Counted from the first letter of the stretch, positions 34,259 through 43,148 are shown. The stretch: 64,000 nucleotides of DNA from Streptomyces capillispiralis (GCF_007829875.1 NZ_VIWV01000001.1:5488501-5552500); one strand, 5' to 3'. Notes: generated by a model not told the origin, from the letters alone. Program-made: numbers and translations.

Positions 34259-35713
34259 GTGACCGCTGAGGCCAGTCAGGCCGGGCCCTCGGAGGGTCCC
34301 GCATCCGACGGCTTGCGACCGCTCCGCATCGCACTCCTCACCTATAAGGGAAACCCGTTCTGCGGCGGACAGGGCGTCTACGTACGCCACCTCTCCCGCG
34401 AGCTCGCCCGCCTAGGGCACCGCGTCGAGGTCATCGGCGCCCAGCCCTACCCCGTCCTCGACGAGGGCCACGACGGGCTGCGCCTCACCGAACTGCCCAG
34501 CCTCGACCTCTACCGCCAGCCGGACCCCTTCCGCACCCCGAAGCGCGACGAGTACCGCGACTGGGTCGACGCGCTGGAGGTCGGCACGATGTGGACGGGC
34601 GGCTTCCCGGAACCGCTGACGTTCTCCCTGCGCGCCCGCCGCCATCTGCGCGCCCGCCGCGGCGACTTCGACGTCGTCCACGACAACCAGACCCTCGGCT
34701 ACGGCCTCCTCGGCGACCTCGGCGCCCCCCTGGTGACCACCATCCACCACCCCATCACCGTCGACCGGCGGCTGGAGCTGGAGGCCGCCGGGACCTGGCA
34801 GCGGCGGTACTCGGTGCGCCGCTGGTACGCCTTCACCCGCATGCAGAAGCGGGTGGCGCGCCGCCTGCCGTCCGTGCTCACCGTCTCCGGCAGCTCCCGC
34901 CAGGAGATCGTCGACGACCTCGGCGTACGGCAGGACCGCATCCACGTCGTCCCCATCGGCGCCGACACCGACCTGTTCTCCCCCGACCCGTCGGTGCCGG
35001 TCGTACCGGGCCGGATCGTGACCACGTCCAGCGCGGACGTGCCGCTGAAGGGCCTGGTCTTCCTCGTCGAGGCACTGGCGAAGGTACGGGCCGAACACCC
35101 CGGGGCGCACCTCGTCGTCGTCGGCAAGCGGCCCTCCGAGGGACCCGTCGCGCAGGCCGTCGAGCGGTACGGACTCGGGGACGCCGTCGAGTTCGTCAAG
35201 GGCATCTCCGATGCCGAACTCGTCGACCTCGTACGGTCGGCCCAGGTCGCGTGCGTACCGTCGCTGTACGAGGGCTTCTCCCTCCCCGCCGCCGAGGCCA
35301 TGGCCACCGGCACCCCGCTGGTCGCCACGACCGGCGGGGCCATCCCCGAGGTGGCCGGCCGCGACGGGGAGACCTGTCTGGCCGTACCGCCCGGCGACGC
35401 GGGGGCGCTGGCCGCCGGACTGAGCCGGCTGCTGGGCGACCCGGAACTGCGCGCACGGCTCGGCGCGGCCGGACGCGAGCGGGTGCTGCGGCACTTCACC
35501 TGGGCTCGCGCGGCACAGGGCACGGTGGCCCGCTACCGCGAGGCGATCGCCCGCGCGGGCACCGCGGACACCCGCCCCGCGGCACCGGCCGCCACCCTCG
35601 CCACGCCCCCGGGCCGCACCGCGGCCCCCGCCGACCGGGACACCGCCCCCGCGGGCGCCGTGTCCCTCCCCGCAGCCGAATCCTCCGACCGCGAAAGCAG
35701 GGCCACGTGCTGA
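34259..35713 (+). CDS. GT4-family glycosyltransferase
   Basis: A 484-residue GT-B glycosyltransferase. The N-terminal half has IALLTYKGNPFCGGQGVYVRHL (GGxGVYV acceptor loop) and TIHHPITVDRR. The C-terminal half has the donor-binding VVPIGADTDLFSP and the E-x7-E motif in PSLYEGFSLPAAEAMATGTP. A disordered Pro/Ala tail of about 50 residues ends the protein. It adds a sugar from an NDP-donor to an unknown lipid or small-molecule acceptor. GTG 34259 follows AAGGGGG by 7 bp. Overlaps the methyltransferase gene by 7 bp. Confidence 0.9.
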   Translation: MTAEASQAGPSEGPASDGLRPLRIALLTYKGNPFCGGQGVYVRHLSRELARLGHRVEVIGAQPYPVLDEGHDGLRLTELPSLDLYRQPDPFRTPKRDEYRDWVDALEVGTMWTGGFPEPLTFSLRARRHLRARRGDFDVVHDNQTLGYGLLGDLGAPLVTTIHHPITVDRRLELEAAGTWQRRYSVRRWYAFTRMQKRVARRLPSVLTVSGSSRQEIVDDLGVRQDRIHVVPIGADTDLFSPDPSVPVVPGRIVTTSSADVPLKGLVFLVEALAKVRAEHPGAHLVVVGKRPSEGPVAQAVERYGLGDAVEFVKGISDAELVDLVRSAQVACVPSLYEGFSLPAAEAMATGTPLVATTGGAIPEVAGRDGETCLAVPPGDAGALAAGLSRLLGDPELRARLGAAGRERVLRHFTWARAAQGTVARYREAIARAGTADTRPAAPAATLATPPGRTAAPADRDTAPAGAVSLPAAESSDRESRATC

Positions 35714-36453
35714 CCGTCGACTTCTCCCGGTTCCCGCTCGCCCCGGGCGACCGCGTGCTGGACCTCGGCTGCGGGGCCGGCCGGCACGCCTTCGAGTGCT
35801 ACCGGCGCGGCGCGCGGGTCGTGGCACTCGACCGGAACGGCGAGGAGATCCGCGAGGTCGCCAAGTGGTTCGCCGCGATGAAGGAGGCCGGGGAGGCACC
35901 GGCCGGGGCGACGGCCACCGCAATGGAGGGCGACGCGCTCGCCCTGCCCTTCCCCGACGAGTCCTTCGACGTCGTCATCATCTCCGAGGTGATGGAGCAC
36001 ATCCCCGACGACAAGGGCGTCCTCGCCGAGATGGTGCGCGTGCTCAGGCCCGGCGGCCGGATCGCGATCACCGTGCCGCGCTACGGCCCGGAGAAGGTGT
36101 GCTGGACGCTGTCCGACGCCTACCACGAGGTCGAGGGCGGCCACATCCGCATCTACCGGGCGGACGAACTGCTGACGAGGATCCGCGAGGCCGGTCTGCG
36201 CCCCTACGGCAGCCACCACGCGCACGCCCTGCACTCCCCGTACTGGTGGCTCAAGTGCGCGTTCGGCGTCGACAACGACAAGGCCCTGCCGGTGCGCGCG
36301 TACCACAAGCTGCTGGTCTGGGACATCATGAAGAAGCCGCTGGCCACCCGGGTCGCGGAGCGGGCGCTGAACCCGCTGATCGGCAAGAGCTTCGTGGCGT
36401 ACGCGACCAAGCCCCATCTGCCCCGCGCCGGGACGGAGGCGGACGCCGCGTGA
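35707..36453 (+). CDS. Class I SAM-dependent methyltransferase
   Basis: A 248-residue methyltransferase_11-type enzyme. SAM motif I is VLDLGCGAGRHAFE (about 16-29), followed by the acidic VVALDRNGEE, and FDVVIISEVMEHIPDD with MVRVLRPGGRIAITVPR as motifs II/III. Middle gene of a three-gene operon with the glycosyltransferase and the barrel protein, presumably acting on the same product. GTG 35707 overlaps the upstream gene; its TGA overlaps the next GTG (GTGA). Confidence 0.93.
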   Translation: MLTVDFSRFPLAPGDRVLDLGCGAGRHAFECYRRGARVVALDRNGEEIREVAKWFAAMKEAGEAPAGATATAMEGDALALPFPDESFDVVIISEVMEHIPDDKGVLAEMVRVLRPGGRIAITVPRYGPEKVCWTLSDAYHEVEGGHIRIYRADELLTRIREAGLRPYGSHHAHALHSPYWWLKCAFGVDNDKALPVRAYHKLLVWDIMKKPLATRVAERALNPLIGKSFVAYATKPHLPRAGTEADAA

Positions 36454-37535
36454 CGACCCCCCGGACCCCTCGGACGGAACACCTCGTCCTGCCCGGGGTG
36501 CTCACCGCCGGGCAGGCCGCCGAGACCGTCGCCGGTGTCCTCGCCGCGCAGCGGGAGGACGGGGCGATCCCGTGGTTCCGGGGGCACCACCTCGACCCGT
36601 GGGACCACGTCGAGGCCGCGATGGCGCTGGACACGGCCGGTGAGCACGAGGCCGCCGAGCGGGCCTACCTCTGGCTGGCCCGGCACCAGTTGGACGACGG
36701 CTCCTGGTACGCGGCCTACGCCGACGGCGACCCGCTCGACGTCACCGACCGGGGCCGGGAGACCAACTTCGTCGCCTACGTCGCGGTCGGGGTGTGGCAC
36801 CACTACCTCTCCACCGGCGACGACACCTTCCTGGACCGCATGTGGCCGTGCGTCTACGCGGCGGTGGAGTTCGTACTGCGGTTGCAGCAGCCCGGCGGAC
36901 AGATCGGCTGGCGGCGCGACGACGACGGCACGCCCACCGCGGACGCGCTGCTCACCGGCTCCTCGTCCGTCCACCACGCGCTGCGCTGCGCGCTCGCCGT
37001 CGCCGAGCAGCGCGAAGAGCCCCAACCCGACTGGGAGTTGGCGGCGGGAGCGCTGCGGCACGCGATACGGCACCACCCCGAGCGGTTCCTCGACAAGGAC
37101 CGCTACTCGATGGACTGGTACTACCCGGTGCTCGGTGGCGCGCTGACCGGCGCCGAGGCCAAGGCGCGCATCGAGGAGGGCTGGGACCGCTTCGTCGTGC
37201 CCGGACTCGGGGTGCGCTGCGTGGTGCCCAACCCGTGGGTCACCGGCGGCGAGTCGGCCGAACTCGCCCTGGCCCTGTGGGTGATGGGCGAGTCCGATCG
37301 CGCGCTGGAGGTGCTCCAGTCGATCCAGCACCTGCGCGATCCGCGGACCGGCCTGTACTGGACGGGCTACGTCTTCGACGACGACGCCATCTGGCCCCGG
37401 GAGCTGACCACCTGGACGGCCGGCTCCCTGCTGCTGGCGGTCGCCGCCCTCGGCGGCCACGAGGCCACCTGCGCGGTCTTCGGCGGCGAACGCCTGCCCA
37501 GGGGCCTGGACCCGGACTGCTGCGCGCCCGCCTGA
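36450..37535 (+). CDS. Alpha/alpha-barrel protein of prenyltransferase/squalene-cyclase fold
   Basis: A 361-residue soluble protein with repeated helical-hairpin motifs (AAQREDGAIPWFRG, ARHQLDDGSWYA, LQQPGGQIGW, DPRTGLYWTGY). The fold fits an alpha6/alpha6 barrel related to terpene cyclases or glycoside hydrolases. No DxDD or other diagnostic cyclase motif is visible; conserved Trp, Asp and Glu residues line a probable sugar- or lipid-binding cavity. It is the third gene of the glycosyltransferase/methyltransferase operon; its reaction is unknown. GTG 36450. Confidence 0.85.
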   Translation: MTTPRTPRTEHLVLPGVLTAGQAAETVAGVLAAQREDGAIPWFRGHHLDPWDHVEAAMALDTAGEHEAAERAYLWLARHQLDDGSWYAAYADGDPLDVTDRGRETNFVAYVAVGVWHHYLSTGDDTFLDRMWPCVYAAVEFVLRLQQPGGQIGWRRDDDGTPTADALLTGSSSVHHALRCALAVAEQREEPQPDWELAAGALRHAIRHHPERFLDKDRYSMDWYYPVLGGALTGAEAKARIEEGWDRFVVPGLGVRCVVPNPWVTGGESAELALALWVMGESDRALEVLQSIQHLRDPRTGLYWTGYVFDDDAIWPRELTTWTAGSLLLAVAALGGHEATCAVFGGERLPRGLDPDCCAPA

Positions 37536-37591
37536 GCCGACGCGACCCGGGCCGGTCCGAGTCGGCCCGGGCCGGCCCCGGTCAGGCCGGC

Positions 37592-37885
37592 TCAGTGCCG
37601 GCGCAGGCGGCCCGCGATGGCATGGCCGACGAACAGGTAGACGACCGCCGCGAGTCCGTAGCCGGCGACCACCCGGGCCCACGCCTCGTCGAAGGTGAAC
37701 AGGTCACGCGACCAACCGGCCAGCCAGTTGGCGGCGTCATGGACGAACTGCACCAGGTCATTGGCCCGGTTGGCGTCCAACAGGTACATCAGAATCCACA
37801 GTCCGAGGATGACGGCCATGATGTCCGCGATCACCGCGACGACCGTCCCCGCGGAATTGGAACCAGTGCGATATCGAGGGGACAT
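37592..37885 (-). CDS. Small membrane protein of unknown function
   Basis: A 97-residue protein with two clear hydrophobic segments (about 13-38, VVAVIADIMAVILGLWILMYLL, and about 70-88) joined by an amphipathic loop containing FVHDAANWLAGWSRD. Homologues are common in Streptomyces as uncharacterised membrane proteins. ATG 37885; GGAAGG lies only 1 bp upstream, so the ribosome site is unusual. It lies between the operon end and a terminator of the DUF5336 gene. Confidence 0.75.
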   Translation of the reverse strand: MSPRYRTGSNSAGTVVAVIADIMAVILGLWILMYLLDANRANDLVQFVHDAANWLAGWSRDLFTFDEAWARVVAGYGLAAVVYLFVGHAIAGRLRRH

Positions 37886-37935
37886 GCCTTCCGGATGGCC
37901 CCGAAAGCCCGTTTGAAACCCGGCCCGTACGACAA

Positions 37936-37965
37936 CGGCCCCCCGCCCGGAAGGGCGAGGGGCCG
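37936..37965 (-). terminator. Intrinsic terminator after the DUF5336 gene
   Basis: CGGCCCCCCGCCC and GGGCGAGGGGCCG pair as an imperfect stem around a GGAA loop, starting 22 bp beyond the stop of the leftward gene. Confidence 0.75.
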
Positions 37966-37986
37966 CGACGAGGAGGGGCCGGGGGC

Positions 37987-38829
37987 TCAGCCGCGCTGGA
38001 TGCCCGAGGTGTCCTGGAGGACACCGCGACGGCCGTCCTGCGTCTGGGCGACGAGCGCCGGGCCGCGCTGCTCGACCGCCAGGTACCAGGTACCCGGGGC
38101 CAGTTCGGCGATCGGCGTGGGCGAGCCGTCCTCCGGGAACAGCGGCCGGGGCACCGGCACCGCGAACCAGAACGGCGAGAAGTCACCGGCGGGCGCCGGG
38201 GCGGGCTGCCCCTGCTGCGGCTGGCCCGGGTAGGGCTGCACCGGCTGACCGGGCTGACCGGGCTGGCCCGGCTGCGGCTGGCCGCCGAAGGACGCCTGCT
38301 GCGCGCCCGGGTAGCCGTAACCGCCGGGCGGCTGCGCGCCGTAGGGCTGCGGGGCGGCGGGACGGGCGGCCGGGAGGAGGGCGCCCTTGAGGGCGGGCAC
38401 CAGGGGGGTGGCGACAGCGGCGGCGGCCATGACGAGCGTGGCGACGAGGGCCAGGATCAGACCGGTACCGGCGTCCGGGCCGTCCGAGGAACCGCCGCCG
38501 ATGTTGTCGACGCCGCCGGCGACGTCGAAGATGTTGCCCAGCGCGCTCCAGGCGGCGAACACGGTGAACGCGATGCCGAACTGGCCGAGGTCGAGCCCCG
38601 CGACCTTCGGCGGCTGCGGCAGGCCCCGGGCGACGACGACGAGCGCGGCGCCGATGATGCCCGCCAGCACGACCCCGAGCACGACCGGACCGCTGCCCCA
38701 CAGGCTGGGCAGGTCGTAACTGTCGGGTGCGCCGTCGACGGAGTAGAGGTCGAGGAACGACGCGATGAACAGCAATACCGCTGCTCCGATCACCACGCCG
38801 TCGCCTCGAGTGAGGGAGCGGATATTCAC
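37987..38829 (-). CDS. DUF5336 membrane protein with Gln/Pro/Gly-rich tail
   Basis: A 280-residue protein with four hydrophobic segments in the first 160 residues, beginning SLTRGDGVVIGAAVLLFIASFLDLYSV, typical of DUF5336-like actinobacterial proteins. Residues about 165-235 are disordered with (GQP)n repeats from tandem CAGCCGGGC codons (38227-38270 region), and the C-terminus has a short folded segment with PTPIAELAPGTWYLAVEQRG. Function unknown. GTG 38829 follows AAGGA by 6 bp. Confidence 0.83.
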   Translation of the reverse strand: MNIRSLTRGDGVVIGAAVLLFIASFLDLYSVDGAPDSYDLPSLWGSGPVVLGVVLAGIIGAALVVVARGLPQPPKVAGLDLGQFGIAFTVFAAWSALGNIFDVAGGVDNIGGGSSDGPDAGTGLILALVATLVMAAAAVATPLVPALKGALLPAARPAAPQPYGAQPPGGYGYPGAQQASFGGQPQPGQPGQPGQPVQPYPGQPQQGQPAPAPAGDFSPFWFAVPVPRPLFPEDGSPTPIAELAPGTWYLAVEQRGPALVAQTQDGRRGVLQDTSGIQRG

Positions 38830-38983
38830 TTCAGGTCCTTCGTAGGTCGTCTCGTCGTCGGAAGAGGCGTCGCTGTCACCGTGTCGCCCGAAGGCCCGGG
38901 TTGAAGCGCGGGGGTGGCCCCTCATCGTACGGACGACACTATCGTCCGTACGATCGGGCTGTCCGCCTGGATCAGCGCGCCGA

Positions 38984-39970
38984 TCACTGCCCGCGCAGGA
39001 AACTCACGATTCCCTCGGAAATTCCTTGCGCCGCTTTCTGCCGCCAGGCACCGCTGGTCAGCAGTGCCGCGTCCTTGCTATCGCGCATGTTGCCGCACTC
39101 GATGAACACCTTGGGAACCGTTGACAGATTGAGACCGCCCAGGTCCTCACGTGTGACGAGACCGGTACCGTCGCCGACGTAGTTGGACGGTGCGCTGCCG
39201 GTGACGCGCACGAAATGGCCCGCGACGCGCTCGCCGAGTTCGCGGGAGGGCTCGACGATGGCCCGGGTGTCGGCGGCGCCGGCCCGCACGCTGCCCGGCA
39301 GGATGACGTGGAAGCCGCGGTTGCCGGCGCCCGAGCCGTCCGCGTGGATCGACACCACGGCGTCGGCCCCCGCCTTGTTGCCGATCCGGGCCCGCTCGTC
39401 CACGCACGGCCCGAACGGCCGGTCGGCATCCTGCGTCAACGTCACGGTGGCGCCCTGCTCTTCGAGGAGCGTGCGCATCCGGTGGGCGACGTCGAGGGTG
39501 AACGCCGCCTCGGCGTACCCGTCGTTGGTGGCGGTGCCGGTGGTGTCGCACTCCTTGCGGTTCGTCCCGATGTCCACCTGGCGGTTGATCTCGGCGGTGT
39601 GCCGGACATTGCCCGGGTTGTGCCCCGGGTCGATGACGACGACCTTGCCCTTGAGCGGCCCGGACGCGGCCGGCCGCGAGGCCGAGGGGGAGGCGCTCGA
39701 CGGGGAGGCGCCCGGCTTCCCGCCGTCGGGGCCGGCGGTCGGGGAGGCGCCGGGGGAGGACGGCGCCCGCGACGTGGCGGACACGGATGCCGACGGGGAC
39801 GCCGACGGGCCTCCCGCCGTCCCCTTGGCGTCCTCGGAGCCGCCGACGGCGGCGTACACCGCCCATCCGAGCAGCGCTCCCGGCACGAGCGCCGCGAGCG
39901 CCACGGTCAGGGGTCCACGCCGGGACCGTCGGGGCTGGGGCGGTTCGAAGCCGGGTCCTGTGTACGACAC
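38984..39970 (-). CDS. N-acetylmuramoyl-L-alanine amidase (Amidase_3)
   Basis: A 328-residue membrane-anchored or exported wall amidase that cuts the bond between N-acetylmuramic acid and L-Ala. A hydrophobic anchor near residues 22-45 is followed by a Ser/Ala/Pro linker and the catalytic domain from about 110: zinc ligands in VVVIDPGHNPGN, EAAFTLD and VVSIHADG, and catalytic Glu in VFIECGNM. GTG 39970 is preferred because TAGGGT lies 7 bp upstream (leaderless); an in-frame GTG at 39979 is possible. Confidence 0.92.
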   Translation of the reverse strand: MSYTGPGFEPPQPRRSRRGPLTVALAALVPGALLGWAVYAAVGGSEDAKGTAGGPSASPSASVSATSRAPSSPGASPTAGPDGGKPGASPSSASPSASRPAASGPLKGKVVVIDPGHNPGNVRHTAEINRQVDIGTNRKECDTTGTATNDGYAEAAFTLDVAHRMRTLLEEQGATVTLTQDADRPFGPCVDERARIGNKAGADAVVSIHADGSGAGNRGFHVILPGSVRAGAADTRAIVEPSRELGERVAGHFVRVTGSAPSNYVGDGTGLVTREDLGGLNLSTVPKVFIECGNMRDSKDAALLTSGAWRQKAAQGISEGIVSFLRGQ

Positions 39971-39991
39971 GTCGGCCACCCTAGCGGGGGC

Positions 39992-40642
39992 TCAGACGCC
40001 CGCGCCCGTCCGGCGCAGTACGCGCAGCGAGCCGGTGGCGGACACCTCGGTGAACGCGCCGGACGCGAGGGCCCGGAGGTGGACGCGGTGGGGGGCCTGG
40101 CCGGTGAACTCGTCCACCGGGTCGGGGAAGACGTCGTGGATGACGAGCAGGCCGCCGTCGGCGACGTGCGGGGCCCAGCCCTCGTAGTCGGCCGTGGCGT
40201 GCTCGTCGGTGTGGCCGCCGTCGATGAAGACGAGCGACAGCGGCGCGTTCCACAGGGCGGCGATCTGCGGGGAGCGGCCGACCAGCGCCACCACGTGGTC
40301 CTCCAGGCCCGCCCGGTGCAGGGTGCGGCGGAAGGTGGGCAGGGTGTCCATCAGGCCCAGCTCGGGGTCGACGGTCTCCGGGTCGTGGTAGTCCCAGCCG
40401 GGCTGCTGCTCCTCGCTGCCGCGGTGGTGGTCCACGGTGAGCGCGGTGACGCCGGCCGTGCGGGCCGCGTCCGCCAGCAGGATCGTGGAGCGGCCGCAGT
40501 AGGTGCCGACCTCCAGCAGCGGCAGCCCCAGCCGGGCGGCCTCGGCGGCCGCCGCGTACAGGGCCAGGCCCTCGTCCGCGGGCATGAAGCCCTTCGCCGC
40601 CTCGAACGCGGCCAGGATCCCGGGCTCGGGCGTCGTCGGCAT
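39992..40642 (-). CDS. Class I SAM-dependent methyltransferase (Methyltransf_24-like)
   Basis: A 216-residue enzyme with SAM motif I in LPLLEVGTYCGRSTILLADAA (about 40-60), acidic TVDHHRGSEEQQPG, and LVFIDGGHTDEHATADYEGW, typical of macrocin O-methyltransferase-like Methyltransf_24 enzymes. Substrate unknown. ATG 40642. It is 22 bp upstream of the amidase gene on the same strand, and 98 bp after the MFS gene. Confidence 0.9.
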   Translation of the reverse strand: MPTTPEPGILAAFEAAKGFMPADEGLALYAAAAEAARLGLPLLEVGTYCGRSTILLADAARTAGVTALTVDHHRGSEEQQPGWDYHDPETVDPELGLMDTLPTFRRTLHRAGLEDHVVALVGRSPQIAALWNAPLSLVFIDGGHTDEHATADYEGWAPHVADGGLLVIHDVFPDPVDEFTGQAPHRVHLRALASGAFTEVSATGSLRVLRRTGAGV

Positions 40643-40740
40643 GGGGCTTGCCCCTTCCGGGGTCGTCCGTGTGTGCACGGGCCCATGCTGCCGTACCCCC
40701 GCCGGCCCGGGCCGGCGGGGGTGCCGCCGGGTGACGGGGG

Positions 40741-42480
40741 TCAGGCGGAGACCGTCTCGCCCGGCAGGGACAGGTCCAGCTCGACCGGGCGCTCGTCCCC
40801 CGCGTGGGTCGCCGGGGCGGCGAGCGGGGCGTGTCCGGCGGCGCGGGCGGCGATGACGTACGGGCCCGGCGCGGGGACGGTGAGCGCGTAGCCGCCGTCG
40901 TCGGCGGAGACGGTGGCGCCCGCCCGGCGGCCGCTGCGGTCGATCAGGGTCACCCGGGCGCGGGCGACCGGGGCGCCGGCCGCGTCCAGGACCCGGCCGC
41001 GGAAGCCGCGCAGGGCCGCCTCGGCACGCTCCAGGTTCGCGTCCTCCTCGCTGCTCGCCCGCAGCCGCGTCGTCTCCGACGGGCGTCCGCCGGGCAGGAA
41101 CAGGGCCAGGACCAGGCCCACGGCCACCGCCGCCGTCGCGATCAGGAAGGAGATACGGAAGCCGTGCAGGGTGGGGATCTCCACGCCGCCCACCGTGTCC
41201 GCGGTGTTGGCCAGCACCATGCCGATGACGGCGCTCGACACCGAGGTGCCGACGGAGCGCATCAGGGTGTTCAGGCCGTTCGCCGCGCCCGTCTCGGAGG
41301 CCGGGACCGCGCCGATGATCAGGGCGGGCAGGGAGGAGTAGGCGAGGCCGATGCCCGCGCCGAGGACCACCGAGGTGACGACCGTCTGCCAGGCGGCGTC
41401 CATCAGGCCGAGGCCGCCGCCGTAGCCGGCGGCGATGATCAGCAGGCCGAGGATCAGGGTGCTCTTGGGGCCGTACCGGGCGGAGAGGCGGGCGTACAGG
41501 GGGGCCGTGAACATCATCGTCAGGCCCAGCGGGGCCACGCACAGGCCCGCGACGACCATCGACTGGCCGAGCCCGTGACCGGTGGCGGCGGGCAGCTGGA
41601 GCAGCTGCGGCAGGACCAGGGAGACGACGAAGAAGGAGACACCGACCATGATCGACGCGAGGTTGGTGAGCAGGACCTCGCGGCGGGCGGTGGTGCGCAG
41701 GTCGACCAGCGGCGCGGAGACGCGCAGCTCCATCAGGCCCCACAGCAGCAGGACCAGGGCGGCCGCGCCGAACAGGGTCAGGGTGGTCGCGGAGGTCCAG
41801 CCCCAGTCGCTGCCCTTGGATACGGGGAGCAGGAACAGCACCAGCCCGGCGGACAGGCCCAGCGCGCCCGGCAGGTCGAAGCCGCCGCCGGCGCGGGCGG
41901 GGGACTCCGGCACGACGAGCAGGGTGAGCGCGATCGCCAGGACGCCGAGGCCGGCGGCGCCGAAGTAGAGGGCGTGCCAGTCGGAGTGCTGGGCGACCAG
42001 CGCGGCGGCGGGCAGCGCGAGACCGCCGCCGACGCCTATGGAGGAGCTCATCAGGGCCATCGCGGAGCCGAGCCGCTCGGGGGGCAGCATGTCGCGCATC
42101 AGGCCGATGCCCAGCGGGATCGCGCCCATGGCGAAGCCCTGGAGCGTACGGCCGGTGATCATCAGCAGCAGATCACTGGTGAAGGCGCTGATCAGCGCGC
42201 CGACCACCATCACCGCGAGGCTGGTGACCAGCATGCGGCGCTTGCCGTACAGGTCGCCGAGGCGGCCCATGATGGGGGTGGCCACCGCGCCGGACAGCAG
42301 GGTCGAGGTCAGGACCCAGGTGGCGTCGGCGGGGGCCGTGTCCAGCAGCCGGGGCAGGTCCTTGATGACCGGGACCAGCAGGGTCTGCATCACCGCGACA
42401 ACGATGCCCGCGAAGGCGAGCACCGGGACCACGGCCCCGCCCGCTCTGCCGGAAGGACGGTCGGTCGTCGTACGCGTCAT
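40741..42480 (-). CDS. MFS efflux transporter with C-terminal carboxypeptidase-regulatory-like domain
   Basis: A 579-residue protein. About 14 membrane segments occupy residues 15-470, with motif A in GRLGDLYGKRRMLV and GHGLGQSMVV. A drug/metabolite proton antiporter (DHA2-like) is likely. Residues about 490-579 are soluble and resemble a CarboxypepD_reg/Big-like beta sandwich (FRGRVLDAAGAPVARARVTLID...GGYALTVPAPGPYVIAARAAGH), an uncommon partner for MFS proteins. ATG 42480. Confidence 0.9.
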   Translation of the reverse strand: MTRTTTDRPSGRAGGAVVPVLAFAGIVVAVMQTLLVPVIKDLPRLLDTAPADATWVLTSTLLSGAVATPIMGRLGDLYGKRRMLVTSLAVMVVGALISAFTSDLLLMITGRTLQGFAMGAIPLGIGLMRDMLPPERLGSAMALMSSSIGVGGGLALPAAALVAQHSDWHALYFGAAGLGVLAIALTLLVVPESPARAGGGFDLPGALGLSAGLVLFLLPVSKGSDWGWTSATTLTLFGAAALVLLLWGLMELRVSAPLVDLRTTARREVLLTNLASIMVGVSFFVVSLVLPQLLQLPAATGHGLGQSMVVAGLCVAPLGLTMMFTAPLYARLSARYGPKSTLILGLLIIAAGYGGGLGLMDAAWQTVVTSVVLGAGIGLAYSSLPALIIGAVPASETGAANGLNTLMRSVGTSVSSAVIGMVLANTADTVGGVEIPTLHGFRISFLIATAAVAVGLVLALFLPGGRPSETTRLRASSEEDANLERAEAALRGFRGRVLDAAGAPVARARVTLIDRSGRRAGATVSADDGGYALTVPAPGPYVIAARAAGHAPLAAPATHAGDERPVELDLSLPGETVSA

Positions 42481-42631
42481 GAAGGGTGCCTCCAGGGGCC
42501 GGCCGGTTCAGCAGGGATACGTGCAGACCGAACCCCGTACACCCAGGCAACTATTCCGATGCTTCGAGTCACTAACGAATTCTTGACCGTCCCTTGGAGA
42601 TCTCCGGTCCCTCCGCGCGTGCGGCGTCGGC

Positions 42632-42672
42632 GGTCCGCCCGCCCCCGGCCGGGCCGGTGGGGCGGGCGGACC
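42632..42672 (-). terminator. Intrinsic terminator after the WGxxGxxG gene
   Basis: Perfect 14-bp stem (GGTCCGCCCGCCCC and its complement) with a GC-rich 13-nt loop, 22 bp beyond the stop of the leftward gene at 42695. Confidence 0.85.
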
Positions 42673-42694
42673 CTCGCCTTCTGTGTCGGAGGGG

Positions 42695-42955
42695 TCACAT
42701 GCGGGTGCTGCCGCTGTGGTCGCGGTGCTGGTCGCGCTTGTTCCTGCGCGGGATGAGCCCGGCCAGCCCCAGCAGGCCGAGCAGGCCCCACAGCCCGCCG
42801 TTGCCGCCGTCGTCGTCGTCCTCCTCCTGCGCCTGGACGACCGTGACGGCGGTCGGCTGGGCCGTGATCTGTTCGGCATTCTGGGCGAGGGCCGCGCCGG
42901 CGGGGGCGACGGCGAGAAGGATGCCGATGGCGACGGTGCCTACGAGTTTGCGCAT
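42695..42955 (-). CDS. WGxxGxxG-type small exported membrane protein
   Basis: An 86-residue exported protein: signal peptide (about 1-24, cleavage after ALAQ), an acidic Glu/Asp linker (EEDDDDGG), then WGLLGLLGLAGLIPRRNKRD, a short WGxxGxxG-like hydrophobic anchor with a basic tail. Such C-termini resemble sorting signals in other bacteria, but no protease is visible here. Function unknown. ATG 42955 follows GGGAGA. Confidence 0.8.
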   Translation of the reverse strand: MRKLVGTVAIGILLAVAPAGAALAQNAEQITAQPTAVTVVQAQEEDDDDGGNGGLWGLLGLLGLAGLIPRRNKRDQHRDHSGSTRM

Positions 42956-43068
42956 GGCTGTCTCCCTGGTCTCACGCGGTATCAGCAGTCGCTTTCACAC
43001 CGTCCGTAGTGCCCCGTTGCTCCCGTGTCAGACTTGAATGCGCAAAAAGCCCGGAGTTTCTTGATTGC

Positions 43069-43148
43069 CGCTTCAACGGCTCCAGGGTTCGTCGCTTCAA
43101 CGGTTCCGGGTTCGCCGCTTCAACGGTTCCGGGTTCGCCGCTCGACGG
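43069..43148. repeat. 23-bp tandem repeats upstream of MFS gene
   Basis: Three and a half copies of a 23-24-bp unit starting CGCTTCAACGGNTCC, at 43069, 43093, 43116 and 43139 (partial). They end about 80 bp before the MFS start. The spacing of nearly two helical turns is compatible with phased binding of a regulator, but replication slippage could equally explain them. Confidence 0.8.
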
